Notes under the pieces: model-generated
What the model saw: only the letters and a program-made list of their open reading frames with translations
Told to the model about the DNA's origin: nothing
Database searches by the model: none
Shown: one piece after another, positions 23,643 through 29,277 of the stretch
Numbering within the stretch: position 1 is the first letter of the stretch
How the letters are laid out: every line of letters starts with the position of its first letter
Program-made: the position numbers and the translations under genes
DNA from: Profundicola sp051011115
GTDB taxonomy: Bacteria; Bacteroidota; Bacteroidia; Flavobacteriales; Weeksellaceae
DNA length: 29,277 nucleotides
Assembly (NCBI GenBank): GCA_051011115.1
Contig: JBPCUN010000018.1
Coordinates: forward strand, 1 to 29,277
Direction: 5' to 3'

Positions 23643-24191
23643 TTACTCACACCACACGTCCACCTCTTTTAATTGAATAATGGTTGTAATTATTTTATCT
23701 TCTTGTTTACTATCATATACAAAACTAATGCGGTATGCCTTATTCAACCTAGGTAAAGCAATCCACTCCACAGCCTCATATTTATTGTCATATTTGCCTG
23801 AATTATTTACGAGATGAGCCCATGCCTTTTCATCTAATTTCTTAACTATATTAAATTGCTCGTCTGTTAAAAAAACTTGCAATGGCTGTCCATTTCCATA
23901 AGCATCAGCAAAAGTGAATCTTAATTTGCATTGTTTTTGCCCAATTTCCAGTAGGGGTGTATGTAGCTTGGCCATTACCTCATAACCCTGTTTTCCTTTT
24001 CCTGCAAAAGCGGACATAGTAACATAGGTAGTTTCTTTGTATGTTTTAGCATACCAATTGCGACTAGACATTGTAGATTCTACAGACCAATTAGTAGGAA
24101 TGCCATGAGAGAAGTTTTCTTCTAAAAGTACTTCTTGTGAAAATAATTTTGTCGAGACACAAAGAATAAAAAAGAGAGATATAAATTTCAT
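23643..24191 (-). CDS. Secreted choice-of-anchor J-like domain protein
   Basis: A 182-residue secreted protein with a signal peptide (1-18, cut near KLFSQ). The mature part is one beta-sandwich domain: ENFSHGIPTNWSVE opens it, as in cleaved-adhesion and choice-of-anchor J modules, then WYAKTYKETTYVTMSAFAGK and a final VDVWCE. The segment around W-Y-A-K to S-A-F parallels the C-terminal half of the adjacent DUF5689 lipoprotein (W-T-V-K to T-A-F), so the two look related. It has its own -7 box inside the upstream terminator, and may act with the receptor system or simply be a neighbour. Function unknown. Confidence 0.75.
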   Translation of the reverse strand: MKFISLFFILCVSTKLFSQEVLLEENFSHGIPTNWSVESTMSSRNWYAKTYKETTYVTMSAFAGKGKQGYEVMAKLHTPLLEIGQKQCKLRFTFADAYGNGQPLQVFLTDEQFNIVKKLDEKAWAHLVNNSGKYDNKYEAVEWIALPRLNKAYRISFVYDSKQEDKIITTIIQLKEVDVWCE

Positions 24192-24206
24192 AGGCTGGGA
24201 TATTTA

Positions 24207-24214
24207 CAAACATA
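24207..24214 (-). promoter_or_regulatory. -7 box for the choice-of-anchor J gene
   Basis: Minus strand reads TATGTTTG, matching TAnnTTTG, 15 bases before the ATG at 24191 and touching the T-tail of the DUF5689 terminator. Confidence 0.55.
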
Positions 24215-24245
24215 AAAAAATCCACAGTATAAACTGCGGATTTTT
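24214..24245. terminator. Terminator of the receptor/DUF5689 operon
   Basis: A 12-bp stem with one A-C mismatch (24216-24227 with 24234-24245), loop TATAAA. On the minus strand it is followed by seven T residues, ending transcription from the DUF5689 gene. Confidence 0.8.
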
Positions 24246-24269
24246 AACTATTTAATATGAATAATATAA

Positions 24270-25736
24270 TTAATTACAATTTGGATTTTGATTATCTACA
24301 ATTTTAATGTCATCTAATTGCATGGTGGTTGTAGCTCCACTTCCGCTACCCTTATAGGCAAAAACTATAGCACCTTTACCAGTTATATTAGATAAATCGT
24401 ATTCTCCAGAAGGTATAAAACTATTTCCATAACCACCATCACTACCTGTAGAGATTTTGAAGGCTGAAGTAATATCTACTAAATTATCCATATCTAATTT
24501 TTTCGTAGATAAATCATAAGATTTTATATAATAAACAGATAATACATCTCCTTTATTATATCCATCCTTTGATTTAAAAGAGAAACTATCTGCTAAATCA
24601 AAATCTACTGGAATCACAAAATATGATTCAATATCGGTTTCAGCATTAAATGCTGTTAATTGTACATATTTATTACTACTAAATTCTTTTACAGTCCAAT
24701 AACGGTCCCCAACTTTAGCGTCATTAATATATTCTGGAAAAGTTTTATCATCTTTTGTGTAATTTTCAAAATCAATGGTTTGGCAACCTTTAAAAGAAGC
24801 TTTATCACCTCCTATAATACCCGCTCCCTGATCACCACCATCATCATCTCCCCCATCATCTCCATTGAATCTAGGATTTTCCATTTGTACATCTGCGATA
24901 TCACGGATGAATAATTGATAGGTAGAAGGTGTTGGATTGTTATTAGATGCATATGCACTTAAAACAGCAGTTATAGATCCACTACCTGTTGGTAATTGGG
25001 TGGCAGCGAATGTAGCATAAGAACTTGTTCTAAGGATAATCTCATTTCCATCTTTATCAACAATCGTTCTGTTTGTAGCACCTCCAAAAGTAGTGCTGGC
25101 CTTTTCATCGTAAAAAGTCTCACCGTTCGCTACGTCTTTAAATTGCACATTTTCTAGCTTCACCAACGTATTTACAACACCACTTTCTTTGAATTTCTTG
25201 ATAGATGAAAATGTTGTTGGTATTACTTCTGCAACAGGATCACAAGCCATAGCAAGTTTGTTTAAGCCTTCTAATTCTGGCATTCTACCGACTCTTACCT
25301 CTCCTTTACCATCAGTAAAAGTTGTTCCTATTTTATGGGTTCCTTTATCTTTTGCTAAGTATAATCCCTTTGCATTCACTAAAATCCTACTACCTACAGG
25401 GAATTGTGTATAATTATTGGTGATATCCACTTCTATGGACATTCCTGCAGTTGGATTCTCTAATTGATCTTGAATCACAATGGTTTTGAAGAAGTTACCC
25501 GTCTCATCACTTGAAACTACGTAACCACTTAAAACTAAGTCCTCCGTTACCTCTAAAGGAGTGGCAGTATCATTTAGATTGTGAATATCCGTTATAGTTG
25601 TATTTGCTTCCCACTTTTGATTACAAACAATTGGAGGAACATCATAATCGTCATTGTCGACACAAGATGTAAAAGACAAAGCAATAAATGAAAGTAGAAC
25701 TCCGTTTTTGATTAATTTAAATTTATTCATCTTCAT
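24270..25736 (-). CDS. DUF5689 domain lipoprotein, partner of the TonB receptor
   Basis: A 488-residue lipoprotein (an ATG at 25730 is an alternative start). Lipobox Cys25 (LSFTSC) is followed by acidic residues VDNDDYD, which in this phylum favours export to the cell surface. The N-terminal half (about 45-285) is DUF5689, with LVLSGYVVSSDETGNFFKTI and YTQFPVGSRILVNAKGLYL; its beta-rich shape resembles OB-like folds, an inference. A flexible Asp/Gly linker (about 290-305, GDDGGDDDGGDQG) joins a C-terminal choice-of-anchor J-like domain (about 310-488). It starts 16 bases after the receptor gene, the position a SusD protein takes next to SusC, but it is not SusD-like in sequence. Confidence 0.85.
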   Translation of the reverse strand: MKMNKFKLIKNGVLLSFIALSFTSCVDNDDYDVPPIVCNQKWEANTTITDIHNLNDTATPLEVTEDLVLSGYVVSSDETGNFFKTIVIQDQLENPTAGMSIEVDITNNYTQFPVGSRILVNAKGLYLAKDKGTHKIGTTFTDGKGEVRVGRMPELEGLNKLAMACDPVAEVIPTTFSSIKKFKESGVVNTLVKLENVQFKDVANGETFYDEKASTTFGGATNRTIVDKDGNEIILRTSSYATFAATQLPTGSGSITAVLSAYASNNNPTPSTYQLFIRDIADVQMENPRFNGDDGGDDDGGDQGAGIIGGDKASFKGCQTIDFENYTKDDKTFPEYINDAKVGDRYWTVKEFSSNKYVQLTAFNAETDIESYFVIPVDFDLADSFSFKSKDGYNKGDVLSVYYIKSYDLSTKKLDMDNLVDITSAFKISTGSDGGYGNSFIPSGEYDLSNITGKGAIVFAYKGSGSGATTTMQLDDIKIVDNQNPNCN

Positions 25737-25752
25737 TGGTATTTTTCGTTGA

Positions 25753-28503
25753 TTAAAATCTAACTATTAAGTTTAAGAAATAACTGGTTCCTTGATCATA
25801 CCAGTATCTATTTCCGAATATTTTATTATTATTAGGTTGTGTAGCTACCTCGTAATTTGCAATTCTTAATTGCTCAAATCCACCCGTTCTATAATCTTTG
25901 TTGTTTAATACATTATTTACTGTCAATCCTATCATTGCCCAATATTGCCCCATGCGGAAAGATTTACCTGCGTTTAAGTTTAACATGAATTCATCAGAGA
26001 ATTTTTCTTGTCTCAACACTTCTCTTAAAGTTTGCTCTGTCAAACCTTCATAGGGTCTACCTTCATCATTTTGAACGAATCTCTCGGTTCTCTTGGTCGG
26101 AGAAATATCTGCGTAGTTGTCTGCTAAGAAGTTCCCAGTAACACCTAGCCACCAATATTGAGGTGATCTATATTCAACCCCCATAGAATAACCTTTTTGT
26201 GGAGAGCTAGCTAATTTATATTTATTTAAATAAGTAGTACCTCTATAAGCATAACCTCCTAAATCAATAAGATTATCGCTAAAAGAATCTGTGAAATAAT
26301 ATAAGTCTGGGTTATTTGCATAAGTATATTGCCCTATAGATGCCGCAGCATTCACAGTAAATGATGTAGATAATTGAGCTTCTAAGGCTAGCTCTGCCCC
26401 TATATATTGTTTATCTACCCCAGACAATACCTCTGCCGTAAATAAACTAGCATCTGTAGTCGCTGATAAATCTAAATATCCAAAAGAAGACTCGATTTCA
26501 TCCTCAGTTTTAGTATAGAATGCAGTCGCTCTAGCCTTCAATCTTGGAGCGCGTAAAATATAATTAATATCAGCTGATTTAATTTTAGTGCTTGTTAAAT
26601 CTGGAAGCGAAGCATTATTGGTTCTACCCTGTGGAAACACATCATTGATGGTGGGTGCTTTAGTAAAGTAAGCTCCATTGGCTTTAATGAAATTTCTACC
26701 ATTTAGTTTATATAATAATTGTAGTTTACCACCATAGTCTAAGAAATCATGTGTATCACTTTTCCCGTAAGAATTATCATATTTATAGTGATCATATAGC
26801 CCATCTCTCTGCATAGATGTATTAGATATCTTGGCACTTACGCGCACATCTAGCTTATCTAAATTATAGTTACCAGATGCCCATACGTCCATATAATCAT
26901 GTTTATATTTTGCATTGTACTCATACTTATCACCTTCATAAGCCTTTCGGTTAGGATTTCTAGTATCAGAGTCACCACTCTCACCAGAGTCTGCATAATC
27001 GTCCTTATCCCAAGCAAAGCTTGCTCCTAATAAGTCGTCTAACTCACGATACACTTCTGATTTTGTATTCTGATAATTTACACCTCCGTAAAGCGTAAAG
27101 TTGCTTCCCAATTGACTTCTTAAAGTAGAACTAAAAGAAAGTACTTTATCCTCATTCACATCACTTACTACCATATAAACTGCATGTCCATCCGCCTGAT
27201 TTCTATTAGCTTGATAAAGTCTATCCCAATTTATCTGACTAAAAGAAGTGTCATTTAACCAAGCTGAACGTAAATCTGAAATTTGTTTTTCGCTACTTCC
27301 TTTGCTTTCTGCATAGCTTGGGAATCTTCTATAATAGATAGGCGTAGGATTGTTTGCATTATACCAATTCAACCTAGAAGCACCCATTTTACCAAACTGA
27401 TAACCTATAGTTGTAGTTAACTTTGAGTTTTTATTAAAGTTCCAGTGGTGTGTTAACTGCGTTACTGGTTCAAAGTTCTTTTTAACACGTTCACTTCGTT
27501 TTTCTCCGTTTTGATACCCCCAATATGCATTATAGCCAGTACCCATCAAATCATAAATCTCTTGTGTGTTTGGACTGTTGGTTGATCTTCTATAAGGAGC
27601 TCCGAAGGTTGTTAAGTTCAACGTATGTTTTTCATTAAATTTCTTCTCAATCCCTAAGAAATATCCCCAAGCATCATAAAAAGTTCCGTCTATTCTACCT
27701 TCCTCTGCCCATCTTCTAGAACCAGATGCCATAAATCCCCAACCATTTTTCATTAACCCTGTATTGTGGGTAAGCATCAAACGTTGCCTGTATGATCTAT
27801 TGGTTAAAGAATAAGAAAAGCTAGTACCAGCACGTTTGGTAGAAGGTCTTGTATCCACATACATAGAACCACTTAAATCTCCAAAAGCATAATCAGAAGG
27901 ATCTAATCCATAAATTGATTCTGCGGGATGACGTGTTACATCATTTAACCCTCCCCAGTTACCATAATCTACGCGGTTATTATCTATTTTGTTCATACGA
28001 ACCCCGTTGAATAATACATCGCTATACTTATTATCATAACCTCGTGTTCTGAACCAAAAAGCTCCTAATTCATAGGCAGCTGCCTGTGCAAAAACATCTT
28101 GTGAAGATTGCAATAATCCAACAGAAGATTGAGCTCCAGATTCATCAGAAGCTAATTCATCTGTAGTTAGAGTAATGACACCTGCCATTGATGATTTAGG
28201 ATTAAATTGAAGGTAAATTTCGCCTAAATCTAAATCTTCATCATTTACAGTGAAGGTTTCTTGATATGAATCAAAACTTGTACTATTGATCTGAAGGGTG
28301 AATTCCCCGTTGTCAACTTCACTAAATTGAAAAAAACCAATCCTGTCTGTTTTCACCTCCTTCCCGCTCTCTGTAATTCTCACAGTAACATCATACAACG
28401 GCTTCTGATCCGAAGAAGATTTCACTGTTCCTGACACCTTGTTTTGGGCAAATGCCTGAAATGATAGGCACATTACCAAAAAACTTAACCATAATCTAAT
28501 CAT
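25753..28503 (-). CDS. TonB-dependent outer-membrane receptor with carboxypeptidase-like N-terminal domain
   Basis: A 916-residue TonB-dependent transporter: signal peptide (1-19, cut after QAFA), a carboxypeptidase D-like regulatory domain (about 20-105, VSGTVKSSSDQKPLYDVTV), a plug domain (about 120-230, including FRTRGYDNKYSDVLFNGVRM), then a 22-strand barrel ending in YFLNLIVRF with the terminal aromatic. There is no TonB-box-like FecR signalling domain. The substrate cannot be read from sequence. The neighbours (DUF5689 lipoprotein downstream, secreted phosphodiesterase-fold enzyme divergent) point to a phosphodiester or nucleic-acid substrate. Confidence 0.92.
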   Translation of the reverse strand: MIRLWLSFLVMCLSFQAFAQNKVSGTVKSSSDQKPLYDVTVRITESGKEVKTDRIGFFQFSEVDNGEFTLQINSTSFDSYQETFTVNDEDLDLGEIYLQFNPKSSMAGVITLTTDELASDESGAQSSVGLLQSSQDVFAQAAAYELGAFWFRTRGYDNKYSDVLFNGVRMNKIDNNRVDYGNWGGLNDVTRHPAESIYGLDPSDYAFGDLSGSMYVDTRPSTKRAGTSFSYSLTNRSYRQRLMLTHNTGLMKNGWGFMASGSRRWAEEGRIDGTFYDAWGYFLGIEKKFNEKHTLNLTTFGAPYRRSTNSPNTQEIYDLMGTGYNAYWGYQNGEKRSERVKKNFEPVTQLTHHWNFNKNSKLTTTIGYQFGKMGASRLNWYNANNPTPIYYRRFPSYAESKGSSEKQISDLRSAWLNDTSFSQINWDRLYQANRNQADGHAVYMVVSDVNEDKVLSFSSTLRSQLGSNFTLYGGVNYQNTKSEVYRELDDLLGASFAWDKDDYADSGESGDSDTRNPNRKAYEGDKYEYNAKYKHDYMDVWASGNYNLDKLDVRVSAKISNTSMQRDGLYDHYKYDNSYGKSDTHDFLDYGGKLQLLYKLNGRNFIKANGAYFTKAPTINDVFPQGRTNNASLPDLTSTKIKSADINYILRAPRLKARATAFYTKTEDEIESSFGYLDLSATTDASLFTAEVLSGVDKQYIGAELALEAQLSTSFTVNAAASIGQYTYANNPDLYYFTDSFSDNLIDLGGYAYRGTTYLNKYKLASSPQKGYSMGVEYRSPQYWWLGVTGNFLADNYADISPTKRTERFVQNDEGRPYEGLTEQTLREVLRQEKFSDEFMLNLNAGKSFRMGQYWAMIGLTVNNVLNNKDYRTGGFEQLRIANYEVATQPNNNKIFGNRYWYDQGTSYFLNLIVRF

Positions 28504-28521
28504 GAATGAAAAATTTAATTT

Positions 28522-28529
28522 TATTTTTG
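28522..28529 (+). promoter_or_regulatory. -7 box for the secreted nuclease-family gene
   Basis: TATTTTTG matches TAnnTTTG, about 41 bases before the ATG at 28571. It lies 28 bases from the opposing -7 box at 28558-28565, so the two promoters face each other in the 67-base gap. Confidence 0.5.
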
Positions 28530-28557
28530 CAATGAAAACTATTGATAACTAAGATTA

Positions 28558-28565
28558 CAAATCTA
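28558..28565 (-). promoter_or_regulatory. -7 box for the receptor/DUF5689 operon
   Basis: Minus strand reads TAGATTTG, matching TAnnTTTG, about 54 bases before the receptor ATG. The predicted transcript overlaps the divergent one. Confidence 0.5.
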
Positions 28566-28570
28566 CAATT

Positions 28571-29277
28571 ATGAAATCTATAATTTCTACAGTCAAAATT
28601 AAGAAATCATTAATACTTTTTATAGTATTTCTTTTCGGATTACAAGGATTCGCGCAAGAGAAGAAATTCCAAGCAGCTACTGTAGGATTCTATAACCTTG
28701 AAAACCTGTTTGATATATACGAGTCTGCGGGATATATAGATGGAACTCTTGACCCTCAAGATGAGTTATATCATACCTCTGTGCGTGTGGAGGATATCGC
28801 TAAATTAGATACAGTAGATTGTAAATGTCGTTTAACAGAAGAAAACATCAAAGGGAAAAAGATTATTCGTTCGCTTATTCTTCAACAAGAGTTTACACCT
28901 TATGGTCCTAAAGCATGGGACTCTATCAAATATAACCAGAAATTAAACAACTTGTCTACCGTTATTGCAGAAATGGGAAGTGATATTACAGGTACAGCTC
29001 CCGTTGCGGTTGGCGTATGCGAGGTAGAAAATAGAGAGGTCGTAGAGGATTTAATAGCTCAACCAGCACTAGCTAAATATAACTATGGTGTGGTACATTA
29101 TAACTCTCTAGATAAACGTGGAATTGACAATGCTTTAATTTATCAAAAAGATAGAATGACGGTTACTAAAACCCATAAATATGAACTAGAAGTTTACAAG
29201 CCAAACGGGAATAGAGACTACACCAGAGATATTATTCGTGTGGACGCTTTATTGGACGGAGAGCCTATACACCTACT
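28571..29277 (+). CDS. Secreted endonuclease/exonuclease/phosphatase family protein, cut by window end
   Basis: The first 235 codons of a plus-strand gene that continues past the window. The start ATG at 28571 gives a signal peptide (1-28, cut near GFAQE). The mature protein opens with ATVGFYNLENLFDIYES, the EEP-superfamily first motif, and continues VAVGVCEVENREVVEDLIAQ (catalytic Glu in CEVEN), YNYGVVHYNSLDKRGIDNAL and RDIIRVDALLDG. The EEP fold is a metal-dependent phosphodiesterase/nuclease; the distal Asp and His motifs lie beyond the end. It is divergent from the TonB receptor, suggesting a linked function on an extracellular phosphodiester substrate. It was recovered by direct reading of the last 700 bases. 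Confidence 0.9.
   Translation, partial: MKSIISTVKIKKSLILFIVFLFGLQGFAQEKKFQAATVGFYNLENLFDIYESAGYIDGTLDPQDELYHTSVRVEDIAKLDTVDCKCRLTEENIKGKKIIRSLILQQEFTPYGPKAWDSIKYNQKLNNLSTVIAEMGSDITGTAPVAVGVCEVENREVVEDLIAQPALAKYNYGVVHYNSLDKRGIDNALIYQKDRMTVTKTHKYELEVYKPNGNRDYTRDIIRVDALLDGEPIHL

Noticed and set aside
24270..25736. SusD family protein
   Set aside because: The position fits but the sequence matches DUF5689 with a choice-of-anchor J end, not the TPR-rich SusD fold.

Overview
This window is a stretch of core chromosome from a gliding-type member of the Bacteroidetes, class Flavobacteriia, probably near Flavobacteriaceae or Weeksellaceae. The evidence is three gliding-motility genes (gldD, gldE, gldH), the ssb-gldE-gldD and ricT-gldH-PBP1A gene orders, an S16 protein with a long C-terminal tail, DUF4271 next to hemD, a TonB receptor paired with a DUF5689 lipoprotein, AT-rich DNA, and many upstream boxes of the Bacteroidetes -7 form TAnnTTTG. 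I see no rRNA, tRNA, insertion sequence, prophage or CRISPR array.

Layout. Bases 1-2400: the 3' end of urocanate hydratase with its terminator, a 380-base gene-free stretch, a membrane protein made of four tandem copies of one 50-residue module that resembles the N-terminus of DUF898/YjgN, and a DUF2809 membrane protein. Bases 2400-6020: a sodium:alanine-type symporter on the minus strand, then a plus-strand cluster of a small membrane protein, an ECF-like sigma factor and lipoyl synthase lipA. The lipA frame is cut by a TAA at codon 56, inside the auxiliary iron-sulfur cluster motif. Bases 6029-9030: cinA, converging on the rpsP-rimM pair, and an HD-domain phosphohydrolase. Bases 9034-12500 (minus strand): two apparent units, ssb-gldE-gldD and polyprenol-phosphate mannosyltransferase-DUF4296 lipoprotein. 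Bases 12563-14552 (plus): DUF4271 protein, hemD and a small outer-membrane barrel. Bases 14603-16300: a double-ATPase oligopeptide ABC protein. Bases 16493-20490 (minus): ricT-gldH-PBP1A operon. Bases 20704-21914: a secreted TonB-C-like protein converging on exodeoxyribonuclease III. Bases 22054-23585: two adjacent crotonase-fold genes. Bases 23643-29277: a divergent locus with a TonB-dependent receptor, a DUF5689 lipoprotein and a stand-alone choice-of-anchor J protein on one side, and a secreted endonuclease/exonuclease/phosphatase-family protein, cut by the window end, on the other.

How it fits together. Most of the window is housekeeping (lipoylation, ribosome, heme, cell wall, DNA repair) mixed with gliding lipoproteins. 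The most system-like part is the last 5.6 kb: an outer-membrane receptor, a probable surface lipoprotein and a secreted phosphodiesterase-fold enzyme, driven by face-to-face promoters in a 67-base gap. This suggests capture and cleavage of a phosphodiester substrate such as extracellular nucleic acid. Other points for a second look are the lipA nonsense codon, the four-fold DUF898-like repeat, predicted leaderless starts at lipA and the mannosyltransferase gene, an SSB without the usual acidic tip, and a shared TTAACGTTAAC palindrome about 58 bases upstream of two secreted-protein genes.
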